Numbered from the stretch's first letter, positions 53,329 to 62,343 are shown. The stretch is 64,000 nt of DNA from Tepidiformaceae bacterium (GCA_958295975.1 OY282446.1:659289-723288), one strand, 5' to 3'. Notes: a model not told the origin generated them from the sequence alone. Program-made: numbers and translations.

Positions 53329-54708
53329 ATGGGACGCGCGCTCGCGGCCATCGGCGCGGCGCTGCTGCTGGCGGCGGGCGCGGCCTGCGGGTCCGGCGGC
53401 GAGCGCCCCCCCGCCAGCCCCACGCCGACCGTCGCGCCCGCGACGGAAGCGCCGTCCGCCTCCGCGACGGCGTCGCCGACCCCATCGCCCACCGCCAGCC
53501 CGTCCCCGGCGACTGATGCGCCGCCGCTGCCCGCCGCCGTGCGCGAGATGCTGGCCGAGGTGGTCGCGCTGCGCGGCCTCGAGCCGCCGCCCGGCCTGCG
53601 CGCCGGCACCGTCTCGCGCGCCGACCTGCCCGACCTCATCGAGGAACTCATCACCGAGGACGAATTCCGCCGCTTCGACGAAATCACGACGCTCTACCGC
53701 CTGCTCGGACACCTGCGATCCGATCAGGAGTACTGGGCCGTCCTCAAGGACGCCTTCGGCGGCGTGGTCGGCCTCTACGACCCCGGCGGGAAGCAGCTCT
53801 GGGTGGTGACCCGCGGCGGGGGGCTGGACGACCTCGAGCCCTGGCAGCGCGAAACGCTCGCGCACGAACTCCTGCACGCCCTGCAGGACCACTACGCCGA
53901 CCTGGCCACGATGCTGGAGGAGCGGAGCGACGACCTCGACCGCGAACTGGCCGCGCGCTCGGTGGTCGAGGGCGACGCCGAGTACCACGCCCGCCTCTGG
54001 GCCGATGGCGACCGCGACCGCGGCTGGCGGCCGGGCGGCGCGCGCCTCCTGCTCCTCGGGCTGCCCCAGGGAGGCGACGTGCCGGAGGCCATCATCCGCG
54101 AGTTCGGCTTCCCCTACGAATGGGGGAGCATCTGGGTCGAGGCCGCCGTCGAGCGCGGCGGGCTGGATGCGGTCAACGCCGCCCTCCTCGCTCCGCCGCC
54201 CACGACCGCCCACATCCTCCATCCCGACGGGATCGCGCCCGACTGGAGGCCGGAGGCGGTCGCCCTGCCCCCCCTCGCGGCGGCCCTCGGCGAGGGCTGG
54301 CGGCTGGAATCGGAGGGCCCGCTCGGCGAGTTCGGGCTGCTCAACTACCTGCTGCCCGACCGCAGCGGCCCTCCGCGCCGCACCGACGACCGCGCGGTCG
54401 CCGCCGCCGAGGCCGCCGCGGGCTGGCGCGGCGACCGCCACGCCGTCTACGTGAACGGCGGCGAGAGCGTGATGGTGGCGCGCGTGCGCTTCGCGGATGC
54501 CGAAGAGGCGCGCGAGTTCGACGGGACGCACCGCGACGTCGCGCTGGCGGACGCCGATGCCGTGACGGCGGGCGCGCTCACGCTCGCGACGCGGGACGAC
54601 GGCATGACGGTCGCGCTGGCCGAGCCGCTGGGGCGGGACGTGCTCTTCGCCATCGGCTCGAACGCGGACATCGCCCGCGCCGCCCTCGAGGCCCTGCTCG
54701 GCGGCTAG
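53329..54708 (+). CDS. Putative zinc metallopeptidase lipoprotein
   Basis: The 459-residue protein has a signal peptide ending LLLAAGAACGSGG, a possible but atypical lipobox, then a Ser/Thr/Pro/Ala-rich spacer (residues 28-65). The catalytic domain has HELLHALQDHY near residue 185, a gluzincin-like HExxH, with a likely third ligand in VVEGDAEYH near residue 213. The C-terminal 120 residues form an unrecognised domain. GGGAGG precedes the ATG. The protein is probably anchored outside the membrane. The TAG stop is the start of a TAGACT hexamer 9 nt before the next gene. Confidence 0.82.
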   Translation: MGRALAAIGAALLLAAGAACGSGGERPPASPTPTVAPATEAPSASATASPTPSPTASPSPATDAPPLPAAVREMLAEVVALRGLEPPPGLRAGTVSRADLPDLIEELITEDEFRRFDEITTLYRLLGHLRSDQEYWAVLKDAFGGVVGLYDPGGKQLWVVTRGGGLDDLEPWQRETLAHELLHALQDHYADLATMLEERSDDLDRELAARSVVEGDAEYHARLWADGDRDRGWRPGGARLLLLGLPQGGDVPEAIIREFGFPYEWGSIWVEAAVERGGLDAVNAALLAPPPTTAHILHPDGIAPDWRPEAVALPPLAAALGEGWRLESEGPLGEFGLLNYLLPDRSGPPRRTDDRAVAAAEAAAGWRGDRHAVYVNGGESVMVARVRFADAEEAREFDGTHRDVALADADAVTAGALTLATRDDGMTVALAEPLGRDVLFAIGSNADIARAALEALLGG

Positions 54709-54720
54709 ACTGTTGGAACC

Positions 54721-55041
54721 GTGAGCGTGGACGACGACCTGCACGAGTACCCCTTCGACATTCCCCCGTCCCCCGTTCCCGTCGTGCGCGCGGTTCGGGA
54801 CGACAGGGGCTGGGGGTACGAGTGTGACGGCTGTGGGCGCTGGCGGCACGGGAACGACGCTCCACGCGCCGACTGGCCGACGCGGGAGGCTATCGTGGCC
54901 GCGCGCTTCGCGTCCGGGCTGGAGTACTACTTCACGGACGAGTACGTCGTGGCGGAGGCACACGCCCGCACCTGTCGCTTCGCACGCGCGCTGGGGGAGT
55001 TGGGGCGAGCGGTCTACCAGCGCGCGCTGGACTTGGAATGA
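54721..55041 (+). CDS. Hypothetical protein with a Cys pair (106 aa)
   Basis: The 106-residue protein opens with an acidic/Pro-rich stretch, then a possible half zinc site (YECDGCGRW) near residue 34 with later His/Cys (AHARTCRF) near residue 80. GTG start, 12 bp after the metallopeptidase stop. I do not recognise the family. Confidence 0.65.
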   Translation: MSVDDDLHEYPFDIPPSPVPVVRAVRDDRGWGYECDGCGRWRHGNDAPRADWPTREAIVAARFASGLEYYFTDEYVVAEAHARTCRFARALGELGRAVYQRALDLE

Positions 55042-55225
55042 CTCGGCGGGAGAAGTGGGTGCCATACGCGAAGGTGGGGGCTACGGGGGCAGGCGGCGAC
55101 GCCTCAGCCACCGACGCTTCCTAGGGAACATCCGGCAGGAGTACGGCGCAGCCTGCGAAAACTCGTCCAGGGTGAGGAGGAGGGCCGACAGGGAGTCGGT
55201 ATCGTCGTGGGGCGGGTTCCCCGGC

Positions 55226-55254
55226 TTGACACCCGTTCTTCCGTCCGGCAAGAT
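55226..55254 (+). promoter_or_regulatory. Promoter of the lower-GC orphan gene
   Basis: TTGACA (55226-55231), 17-bp spacer and CAAGAT (55249-55254). The -35 is perfect, the -10 weak. It lies in the 241-bp gene-free stretch 55042-55282, where I see nothing else. Confidence 0.55.
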
Positions 55255-55282
55255 CATGGGAAGTCGTAGGAGGACGAGGCTG

Positions 55283-56308
55283 ATGGTGGAACGATCTGAG
55301 AACCTGCTCGATAAAATCGAGCAGGAGGATGCGCTCTACGAGTCGATCTTTGAAGAGCTGTTCGCCGTGGGCCTTGACCGTGCCGCCTATAAGCCGCGTG
55401 TGCTGTCCGATCCTTCTTACGAGATGTCCATTCTCGATGACCGTTGTGTTTCGCCTCCGTTCTGTGACTCTGCCTTGCCTTACGCGGAGGGCCTCGAAGA
55501 TTTTGAGCGCACGCTTCTGGAAGCTGAGCGCAAGTGGCATCTCGTTCCGAAGTCCTACTACGAAGGAGCGATTGACGGTCATCCGGTTCTCCGCCTTCTT
55601 CATCAGTCCCTCTGCTTCCGTGGTCCGGGGGCAGACGATGTCGTGCCTGTCTTCAGCAGGTACGACGGCCAGACGGAGGAGGTGGCCGTTCGGCTGTCCC
55701 CTTTCCTGTACAGGATGAGGTACAACCGTCCGAAGTCTGAAGGTGTCGCCTTGTCGAGGCATCTCGTCCAAGAGATGGTCCGCCCCTACCTGGATGAAGT
55801 GATGGGAGAGGTGATTTATGGAGATGGCACGCGGTTTGAAGGTATCGCTCACCATCTCGGTTCTGCTGCGGGGTATACCGCGAAACACATTACAAGCGCA
55901 GGCGATCTGATGCCCGGGATAGCTGAAATCAGGGCGATCAGCAGCGGTCATGGAGCAGTGCTCACTACGCATCGCAACTTTTGGAGTGGCGGTTTGGGCG
56001 AAGATGTTCCCGTCTTCGCTCCTGCACGACTGCGGGGTGAAGACGTCCATTGCTTGGATACGCTCTTGGACGATTTCGGGGCCGTTCCGCACTCGGAAGC
56101 CGAAGGGCCGGTACAAGCGATATTCGGCGCATTCGATGATTACATGCTCTTTGAGTATCCATACGTTTACATGGCATCCGTGCGAGATGGTGATATCGAG
56201 ACCACAGTGCTCTTGTTCTGGGCTGATGGTAAGCCCCGGAAGGACGCTGTCTTCAATATCTTGCGGCGCGCCGACGCCGACGCTCAGTCGGCCGCGGGCT
56301 CGACGTAG
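55283..56308 (+). CDS. Orphan protein of unknown function, lower GC (341 aa)
   Basis: The 341-residue soluble protein has a base composition near 55 percent GC by eye and codons its neighbours avoid, so it is probably acquired. It is rich in Tyr, Phe and acidic residues, with segments FRGPGADDVVPVFSRYDG near residue 111 and FGAFDDYMLFEYPYVYMA near residue 285. No known motif is found. AGGAGG lies 9 nt before the ATG at 55283. It has its own promoter and its 3' end overlaps the convergent ferritin-like gene by 25 bp. Wider context is no help. Confidence 0.75.
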   Translation: MVERSENLLDKIEQEDALYESIFEELFAVGLDRAAYKPRVLSDPSYEMSILDDRCVSPPFCDSALPYAEGLEDFERTLLEAERKWHLVPKSYYEGAIDGHPVLRLLHQSLCFRGPGADDVVPVFSRYDGQTEEVAVRLSPFLYRMRYNRPKSEGVALSRHLVQEMVRPYLDEVMGEVIYGDGTRFEGIAHHLGSAAGYTAKHITSAGDLMPGIAEIRAISSGHGAVLTTHRNFWSGGLGEDVPVFAPARLRGEDVHCLDTLLDDFGAVPHSEAEGPVQAIFGAFDDYMLFEYPYVYMASVRDGDIETTVLLFWADGKPRKDAVFNILRRADADAQSAAGST

Positions 56309-57480
56309 GCGCGCAGCGCGGAGTGGAGGCGGGGGGCGCGCTCGAAGCCGGCGGCGGCGAGGTTGGCGAGGTAGGCCTCCACCTGCCGCCGGCGCATGGC
56401 GAGCAGGGCCGCCTCGCCCTGCGCCATGCCGTCGCGCCCGCCGCCCAGCAGCAGCGCCAGCGGCTCGCGCACGGCGGGGTCGCGCCATTCGCGCGCCATG
56501 CGGATTTCGGCCTTGCGCAGGTAGAGGTGCTGCTCCACGCGCCGGTCCGGATACGCCTCCAGATAGGACGCCAGCCGCTCGATCTGGTAGCGCATGAGCC
56601 GCGCGCGGTCGCGCGCCGCGAGGGCGTAGAGGTCGCGCTCCAGCTGGTTGCGCGCGAGCGCCCCGGCCTCGTCGAAGAAGGCGAGCATGGCGCTGTCCTG
56701 CACGAACAGGTAGGCCGCCAATTCGGGGAAGCTGCGCGCTTCCGCGGCCCCGCGCACGAGGTCCGTGGGGGCCTGCAGGCCGAGCCCGCCGCCGTTCGCC
56801 AGCGCGCGCTTGCGGAAGGCCTCCGCGTGCCGCGCGAGGTCGTAGATGACGCTCCCGAGGAACAGCTTGAGCTCCACGAAGCCGTAGCTGATCTCCGGCA
56901 GCCAGCGCCCCAGCACCACCGCCTGCGCGTAGGCGCGCTCGCTCTGCTCCGTCATGAGCTGGCAGATGGCGCGCTCGATGTCCTCGGGCAGGGCCTCGAG
57001 GCTGCGCCAGCCGAGGTCCGTGGCCGCCGCCCAGCGCTCGCGGATGGCCTCCTCGTAGAGGTCGGCCACGGAGGGGGCCCAGGCGATGGCCTTCTCGAAG
57101 ATGGTGTAGCCCATGTCCTCGATGGTCCCCTCCGCCGGGTGCGAACCGCGCGCGATCTCCGTGCGGTCGGTCCACAGGTCGGGCACCTCGCCGTAGGAGC
57201 CGACCATGATGTCGGCCACGGTCAGCCCGTGTTCCGCGTCGGCGGGCGTGGCGCGCACGCCCCACTCCGTGGGGGACTGCATCCACGTCAGGTCGGGGGG
57301 GATGCGGGGGCGGTCGAGGAAGAGGCTCGCCTGTTTGCCCGCCAGCTTCGCGTCCAGCGCCCCGCCGATGGCGTCCGCGCCGTAGCCGTGTTCGAGGGCG
57401 CGGTCGATGAGGCCATCGTCCCAGCCCAGCGCGCGCGCCCGCGCGCGCGCGGCCTCCAGCAGAGCGGCGTCGGCGGGCAT
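56284..57480 (-). CDS. Ferritin-like protein paralogue without diiron ligands
   Basis: The 398-residue protein aligns with the adjacent 57489-58520 product over the four-helix core; both contain FRKRALANGGG. Where that protein has EARH and DESRH, this one has LARH (residues 215-218) and DRARL, and the third-helix Glu is also replaced. At most two of the six expected ligands remain, so it probably does not bind a diiron centre. An extra N-terminal domain of about 60 residues is present. It follows its paralogue by 8 bp in one operon and may be its partner. Confidence 0.82.
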   Translation of the reverse strand: MPADAALLEAARARARALGWDDGLIDRALEHGYGADAIGGALDAKLAGKQASLFLDRPRIPPDLTWMQSPTEWGVRATPADAEHGLTVADIMVGSYGEVPDLWTDRTEIARGSHPAEGTIEDMGYTIFEKAIAWAPSVADLYEEAIRERWAAATDLGWRSLEALPEDIERAICQLMTEQSERAYAQAVVLGRWLPEISYGFVELKLFLGSVIYDLARHAEAFRKRALANGGGLGLQAPTDLVRGAAEARSFPELAAYLFVQDSAMLAFFDEAGALARNQLERDLYALAARDRARLMRYQIERLASYLEAYPDRRVEQHLYLRKAEIRMAREWRDPAVREPLALLLGGGRDGMAQGEAALLAMRRRQVEAYLANLAAAGFERAPRLHSALRAYVEPAAD

Positions 57481-57488
57481 GGGCGCGC

Positions 57489-58520
57489 TCAGGCGGCGAA
57501 GGGCGTGAGCGCGGGGCCCAGCCGCTCGCGCCGGTCGCCCAGCCCGGCCACGTCGAGGCGGTGCAGGTACTCGCGCACCTGCCGCCGCCGCAGCAGCAGG
57601 AACTTGGCCACGCCCTCGTCGAAGTGGTCCCTGCCCCCGCCGAGCAGGATGGCGAGGGACTCGAACACGGGCGGGAAGGTCACGTCGCCGCTGCCCCCGC
57701 CCGAACGCTCCTCGGCCCTGTCCAGGTAGTGGTGGATCTCCTCGCGGCGCTCCGGCGTTTCGGCGAGCACGTGCTTGAGGTGCATGACGCCGAAGGCCAG
57801 GTGGCGCGACTCGTCCTGCGCGGCCATGCGGAAGATGCGCTTGTCCGCCGCCGTGGGGCCGATCAGCTCGCCCATGCGGAACATGGACTGCACGAAGCCC
57901 TCGGCCTGCACGTGCATGAGCACCGACATTTCCGTGAAGTCCTTGGCGTCGAGCAGGTTTCGCAGCCCCAGGCCCGCGCCCTGCGCCAGCAGGCCGCCGC
58001 CGTTGGCCAGCGCGCGCTTGCGGAACACGTCCGTGTGCCGCGCCTCGTCCATGATCTGGGACATCAGGAAGAGGCCCACCTCGAACTCGTCGCCGCTGAT
58101 GGAGGGCAGCCACTGGCCGGGCACGTCCCCGGCGATGAACTCCACCTCGGCCAGCATGGTGGCGAGCTGGCACACGGCGCGCTCCGTCTCGTCCGGCAGC
58201 GGTTCCAGCTCGCCCCAGGGGATGTCGCGCGCGGAGGACCACTGCCGCTGCACGGCCTCCTCGTAGAGCGCGAGGCACTGGTCCGCCCACACGTCCGCCT
58301 TCGTCTGGTAGGTGAGGCCCTGGCGGTGGGCGTTGGCGCGCGCGGAGGCCCCGCGCAGCCGCGGCGTCATGTCGCGCGGCGCGTCCTCGCGCGCGGCCAG
58401 GCCGTTCGCGGCGATGGCCTCCAGCGTGAGCCCCCGGTCCGAGGGCTCGACCGCCGCCGGCTCGTCGAACAGGTCCAGCCAGGACAGATCGAGGGCGGGG
58501 GTCTCGGGCGTGGCGCTCAT
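57489..58520 (-). CDS. Ferritin-like diiron protein (R2-like oxidase/oxygenase)
   Basis: The 343-residue protein has the ferritin/R2-type pattern of metal ligands: Glu125 or Glu127, E159-ARH162, Glu207 and E237-SRH240. The overall look is of the ribonucleotide-reductase R2-like/AurF-like oxidases. It lacks the R2 C-terminal tail, so a role in radical or oxygen chemistry other than ribonucleotide reduction is more likely. GGGAG precedes the ATG. It diverges by 127 bp from a DtxR-type regulator that may control it. Confidence 0.85.
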   Translation of the reverse strand: MSATPETPALDLSWLDLFDEPAAVEPSDRGLTLEAIAANGLAAREDAPRDMTPRLRGASARANAHRQGLTYQTKADVWADQCLALYEEAVQRQWSSARDIPWGELEPLPDETERAVCQLATMLAEVEFIAGDVPGQWLPSISGDEFEVGLFLMSQIMDEARHTDVFRKRALANGGGLLAQGAGLGLRNLLDAKDFTEMSVLMHVQAEGFVQSMFRMGELIGPTAADKRIFRMAAQDESRHLAFGVMHLKHVLAETPERREEIHHYLDRAEERSGGGSGDVTFPPVFESLAILLGGGRDHFDEGVAKFLLLRRRQVREYLHRLDVAGLGDRRERLGPALTPFAA

Positions 58521-58552
58521 GGCTTGCTCCCGCGCGCGTTCCGCGCCCCGCG

Positions 58553-58558
58553 AGTGTA
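58553..58558 (-). promoter_or_regulatory. -10 element (TACACT) for the ferritin-like pair
   Basis: TACACT on the minus strand lies 32 nt before the ATG at 58520. The same gap has a run of ten C (58597-58606). No clear DtxR-type palindrome is visible. Confidence 0.35.
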
Positions 58559-58647
58559 CGGCGCGGGCGCTCCGAAGTGAAGGCGGCGCGGTAAAGCCCC
58601 CCCCCCGCGCGACACTCCGGCGCTGGCTGTGGCACGATCACGGGGCC

Positions 58648-59325
58648 ATGCCGAAGCAGGTCGTCAACGTCGCCAGCGACGACTACCTGAGCGCCGTCTA
58701 CCGCCTCCACCACGACGAGGGCGAGAGCGTGATCGCGGTGCGCCTCGCCGACCGCCTCGGCGTCACGCCCCCCTCCGTGGCGGGGATGCTCAAGCGGCTG
58801 CGGCGCGACGGGCTCGTGTCCATCGAGCGCGGGCGCGTGATCGCCCTCACGCCCGAGGGGCTGCGCCGCGCCGAGCGCATGGTGCGCCGCCACCGCCTCG
58901 CCGAATGCCTGCTCACGAGCGTGCTGGGCGTGCCCTGGTGGCGCGCCTACGAGGAGGCCCACCTGCTGGAGCACGGCATCTCGGACGTGACCGAGCCGCA
59001 CCTCGTGGAGACGCTGGGCAATCCCGCGCGCAGCCCCTTCGGCTACCCCATCCCCGGCATCGCCGAGCCCGCCGCGCTCTCCATGACCACGCTCGCCGAC
59101 GTGCCGGAGGGCGCCACCATCGAGATCGACCGCGTCTTCGAGGAGGACGAGCAGCTGCTCCAGTTCTTCGACGAGGAGGGCATCCGCCCGGGCCAGCGCG
59201 TGCGGATGGAGGCGTCCGCGCCCTACCGCGGCACCGTGGCCGTGGCGCTCGACGGGCGCGGGATCGTGATGGGCATGCAGGTGGCGGAGCGCGTCTGGGT
59301 GCGCGCGGACGCAGACGGCGCCTGA
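58648..59325 (+). CDS. DtxR/MntR family metal-dependent transcriptional regulator
   Basis: The 225-residue protein has the winged helix (LADRLGVTPPSVAGMLKRL near residue 32), the dimerisation domain and a C-terminal SH3/FeoA-like domain (IRPGQRVRMEA, ending GMQVAERVWV). Ancillary-site residues are in RRHRLAE near residue 79, and the primary site is EAHLLEH near residue 101, with His where DtxR has Cys102. That replacement is found in Mn-sensing relatives and suggests Mn or mixed Mn/Fe response. It diverges from the diiron gene pair. Confidence 0.92.
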   Translation: MPKQVVNVASDDYLSAVYRLHHDEGESVIAVRLADRLGVTPPSVAGMLKRLRRDGLVSIERGRVIALTPEGLRRAERMVRRHRLAECLLTSVLGVPWWRAYEEAHLLEHGISDVTEPHLVETLGNPARSPFGYPIPGIAEPAALSMTTLADVPEGATIEIDRVFEEDEQLLQFFDEEGIRPGQRVRMEASAPYRGTVAVALDGRGIVMGMQVAERVWVRADADGA

Positions 59326-59403
59326 TCCCGCGCCCGCCGAAAGGCGTTAGGATCGTGGCGAGCGCCCGCGGGGGCGCCAGACCGCGCGAAAGGCGGAACC
59401 GCC

Positions 59404-59817
59404 ATGGCCTACGAAAAACCCGTGCCCGTGCCCACGCCGGAGACGCAGGACTTCTGGGATGGGGCGAAGCGGGGCGAACTGCGCCTCCAGCGCTGCGACG
59501 CCTGCGCGGTCGTCATCTTCCCGCCCCGGCCCTTCTGTCCGAAGTGCGGCGATCGCTCCGTGAGCGGCTTCACCGCCAGCGGGCGCGCCGCCCTGCACAG
59601 CTACGTCATCAACCACCGCCCGCCGCGCGGCTTCGGGGACGAGCCCTACGCGCTCGCCATCGTCGAGCTGGAGGAGGGGCCGCGGCTGATGTCGAACATC
59701 GTGGATTGCGCGCAGACGCCCGAGGCGCTCACGCTGGACATGCCGCTCGAAGCCGTCTTCGAGCCCATCACGGACGAGATTTCGCTGCCGAAATTCCGTC
59801 CCGCCGCGGGAGGCTAG
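59404..59817 (+). CDS. Zn-ribbon/OB-fold protein (DUF35), thiolase partner
   Basis: The 137-residue protein has the rubredoxin-like zinc ribbon RCDACAVVIFPPRPFCPKCG (residues 29-48) followed by an OB-fold (SGRAALHSYVINHRP, VPLEAVFEPI-like end). DUF35 proteins bind and assist SCP-x-type thiolases. The thiolase gene starts 2 bp after its stop. GGCGGAACC precedes the ATG. Confidence 0.92.
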   Translation: MAYEKPVPVPTPETQDFWDGAKRGELRLQRCDACAVVIFPPRPFCPKCGDRSVSGFTASGRAALHSYVINHRPPRGFGDEPYALAIVELEEGPRLMSNIVDCAQTPEALTLDMPLEAVFEPITDEISLPKFRPAAGG

Positions 59818-59819
59818 CC

Positions 59820-60959
59820 ATGGAACCGCGCGCCGCCGCCATCGTGGGGGCCGCCGAGACGACCGAGCTCGGCCGCATCCCCACGCTCTCCCAGCTGCAG
59901 CTGCACGCCGACGCCGCCCTCAACGCCATGGCGGACGCGGGCCTCGGCCCGGGCGACATCGACGGCGTGGCCACGGCGGGCGAGACGCCCGCCTCCGTGG
60001 CCCACTACCTCGGCATCACCCCCACCTGGGTGGACGGCACGGCCGTGGGCGGCTGCTCCTTCATGCTGCACGTGCGCCACGCCGCCGCCGCCATCGCCGA
60101 GGGCCTCTGCGACACGGCGCTGGTGACGCACGGCGAGAGCGGGCGCTCGCGCGTGGGCGTCTCGCGCTTCGGGGGATCGCCCGCCTCCCTGCCCGGCCAG
60201 TTCGAGGCGCCCTACGGCCCCGCCGGTCCGCCCTCCATGTTCACCCTCGGCGTGCTGCGCTACATGAAGGAGACGGGCCTCACGCACGAGCAGCTGGCCT
60301 CCGTCTCGGTGGTGCAGCGCGAATGGGCGGGGCTGAACCCGCGCGCCACCTTCCGCGACCCCATCAGCGTCGACGACGTGCTCAACTCGCGCATGATCGC
60401 CTACCCCTTCCGCCTGCTGCAGTGCTGCCTCGTGACCGACGGGGGCGGGGCGCTCATCCTCGTCTCCCGCGAGCGAGCGCGCGATTTCCCGACGAAGCCC
60501 GTCTACATCCTGGGCACGGGCGAGAGCGTGGAGACGCCCATGATCAGCCAGATGGAGGACATGACCAGCTCGCGCGCCTTCCGCGTGTCCGGGGCCAGGG
60601 CCTTCGCCGAGGCGGGCATCTCCCACGACGACGTGGACCACGTGATGATCTACGACGCCTTCGCCCACCTGCCCATCTACGGGCTGGAGGACCTGGGCTT
60701 CGTGGGGCGCGGCGAGGCCGGGCCCTTCATCGCGGAGCGCAACACCGCCCCCGGCGGCCCCCTGCCCGTCAACACCAACGGCGGCGGCCTCAGCTACATG
60801 CACTCCGGCATGTACGGCATGTACGCCCTGCAGGAGAGCGTGCGCCAGATGCGCGGCATCGCCCCGGCGCAGGTGGAGGGCGCGAGGATCAGCGTCTGCC
60901 ACGGCGTGGGCGGCATGTTCATGGCCTCCGGCACCATCATCATGACGAACGAGGAGTAG
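59820..60959 (+). CDS. Thiolase family protein (SCP-x/lipid-transfer type)
   Basis: The 379-residue protein resembles the nondecarboxylating thiolases that act with DUF35 partners. Segments are VDGTAVGGCSFMLHVRHAAAAI near residue 73 (Cys in GGCS aligned to the nucleophile region), LVTDGGGALILVS near residue 200, HVMIYDAFAHLPIYGLE near residue 278, NTNGGGLSYMHSG near residue 317 with the usual His, and the C-terminal CHGVGGMF catalytic motif in which CHG replaces CGG. Such enzymes cleave or condense acyl-CoAs, for example in sterol side-chain or aldol-type retro-reactions. It forms an operon with DUF35 and the aldolase. Confidence 0.92.
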   Translation: MEPRAAAIVGAAETTELGRIPTLSQLQLHADAALNAMADAGLGPGDIDGVATAGETPASVAHYLGITPTWVDGTAVGGCSFMLHVRHAAAAIAEGLCDTALVTHGESGRSRVGVSRFGGSPASLPGQFEAPYGPAGPPSMFTLGVLRYMKETGLTHEQLASVSVVQREWAGLNPRATFRDPISVDDVLNSRMIAYPFRLLQCCLVTDGGGALILVSRERARDFPTKPVYILGTGESVETPMISQMEDMTSSRAFRVSGARAFAEAGISHDDVDHVMIYDAFAHLPIYGLEDLGFVGRGEAGPFIAERNTAPGGPLPVNTNGGGLSYMHSGMYGMYALQESVRQMRGIAPAQVEGARISVCHGVGGMFMASGTIIMTNEE

Positions 60960-60963
60960 GGCC

Positions 60964-61719
60964 GTGCGCGAGAACCGCGTGAAGGCGCGCTGGCGCGCGG
61001 GCGAGACCGCCCTCGGCGCGTGGCTGTCCCTGCCCAGCTCCCTCTCCGCCGAGATCATGGCCCGCGAGGCCTTCGACTACGTCTGCATCGACATGCAGCA
61101 CGGCGGCGTGGACACGCAGGCCGCCCTCACCATGCTGCAGGCCATCGACGCCGCCGGGAACACGCCCTTCGCGCGCGTCCCCTGGAATGAGCCCGGCGTC
61201 ATCATGAAGACGCTCGACGCGGGCGCGATGGGCGTCATCATCCCCATGGTGAACAGCGTGGCGGAGGCGGAGGCCGCCGTGGCCGCCTGCCGCTACCATC
61301 CCGCGGGCGTCCGCAGCTTCGGCCCCCTGCGCGCGGGCATGGTGCACGGCCCCGACTACTTCGCGCGCGCCAACGACGAGGTGGCCTGCATCCCCATGAT
61401 CGAGACGGAGCGCGCGCTCGACTCGCTCGACGACATCCTCGCCGTGCCCGGCATCGACGCCGTGTACGTGGGCCCCGCCGACCTCAGCATCACGCTCGGC
61501 CTGCCGCCGGGCATGGACAACGGCGGGCGCTTCGAGGAGGCGCGCCAGGCCATCGCCGCCGCCTGCGAACGCCACGGCGTGGTCGCGGGCATCCACGCCA
61601 GCGCGGCTTTGGCGGAGAAGCACATGGCGGCGGGCTACCGCATGGTCACCATCAGCACCGACCAGGGCGGGATGCGCGCCGCCGCCCGCGCCGACCTCGA
61701 ACGCGCGCGCGGGGGCTAG
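60964..61719 (+). CDS. HpcH/HpaI aldolase family protein
   Basis: The 251-residue class II pyruvate-type aldolase shows IDMQHGGVD near residue 42, ARVPWNEPGVIMKTLDAG near residue 70, the metal ligand Glu in CIPMIETERALD near residue 143 and the Asp in VGPADLSITLG near residue 170. It likely cleaves a 4-hydroxy-2-oxoacid, though some members act on CoA esters. GTG start, 4 bp after the thiolase stop, so it is the third gene of the acyl-CoA operon. Confidence 0.93.
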   Translation: MRENRVKARWRAGETALGAWLSLPSSLSAEIMAREAFDYVCIDMQHGGVDTQAALTMLQAIDAAGNTPFARVPWNEPGVIMKTLDAGAMGVIIPMVNSVAEAEAAVAACRYHPAGVRSFGPLRAGMVHGPDYFARANDEVACIPMIETERALDSLDDILAVPGIDAVYVGPADLSITLGLPPGMDNGGRFEEARQAIAAACERHGVVAGIHASAALAEKHMAAGYRMVTISTDQGGMRAAARADLERARGG

Positions 61720-61770
61720 CAGCAGGCCGTCGCGTCCATGCGCCGGGCTGGACGGCGGAGGAGCGAAGCC

Positions 61771-62343
61771 ATGCGATTCGTGTTCGAGGAGCGTCTGGCG
61801 GCGCAGGCGGCGGCCTGGCTGCTGCGCCGTCACGGGCGGCCCATGCCCTCCATCACGCTCATCAAGCTGCTCTACCTCGCCGACCGGCGGGCCTTCATCG
61901 AGACCGGCTACCCCATTACGGGCGACCGGATGGTGGCCACCCCGCACGGCCCCATGCTGGGGAACATCCTCGACCTGACTGCCTGGGGGGCGCGCGAGGA
62001 GGGCTCGGCCTGGAGCGAGCTGGTCACGGCCCCCTCCGGCCACTGCGTCACCGCCACCGGTCCCGCCACCGGCGACGAGCTCGCCGACTACGGCGCACTC
62101 TCGGACTACGACTGCGATCTGCTCGACGCGATCCACGATGAGTACGCGGCCATGGATTGCTGGGCGCTGGCCGACGTCACGCGCGCCCTGCCCGAATGGC
62201 GCGATCCGGGCGAGTCGTCCGTGCCCATCGACCCGCGCGACATCCTGCGCGACATCGGCTACACGGACAAGCTGATCGCCCAGGTCGAGGACAACGTTGG
62301 GGCCATCTATTCCCTCGAACTCACCTTGAAGGGCTCCCGCTGA
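61771..62343 (+). CDS. Panacea-domain (DUF4065/SocA) antitoxin
   Basis: The 190-residue protein has the Panacea pattern: ITLIKLLYLADRRAFIETG near residue 30, RMVATPHGPMLGNILDL near residue 56, the segment LSDYDCDLLDAIHDEYA near residue 111 and the C-terminal PEWRDP. This domain is known as the antitoxin core of many unrelated toxin-antitoxin pairs. GGAGGAG precedes the ATG at 61771; an ATG 33 bp upstream lacks it. Its TGA overlaps the first codon of the downstream gene (CTGA). Confidence 0.85.
   Translation: MRFVFEERLAAQAAAWLLRRHGRPMPSITLIKLLYLADRRAFIETGYPITGDRMVATPHGPMLGNILDLTAWGAREEGSAWSELVTAPSGHCVTATGPATGDELADYGALSDYDCDLLDAIHDEYAAMDCWALADVTRALPEWRDPGESSVPIDPRDILRDIGYTDKLIAQVEDNVGAIYSLELTLKGSR

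Noticed and set aside
58521-58647. A DtxR operator palindrome in the divergent gap
   Set aside because: No inverted repeat resembling the TTAGGTTAG-type site is present; only the C10 tract and GC-rich sequence.
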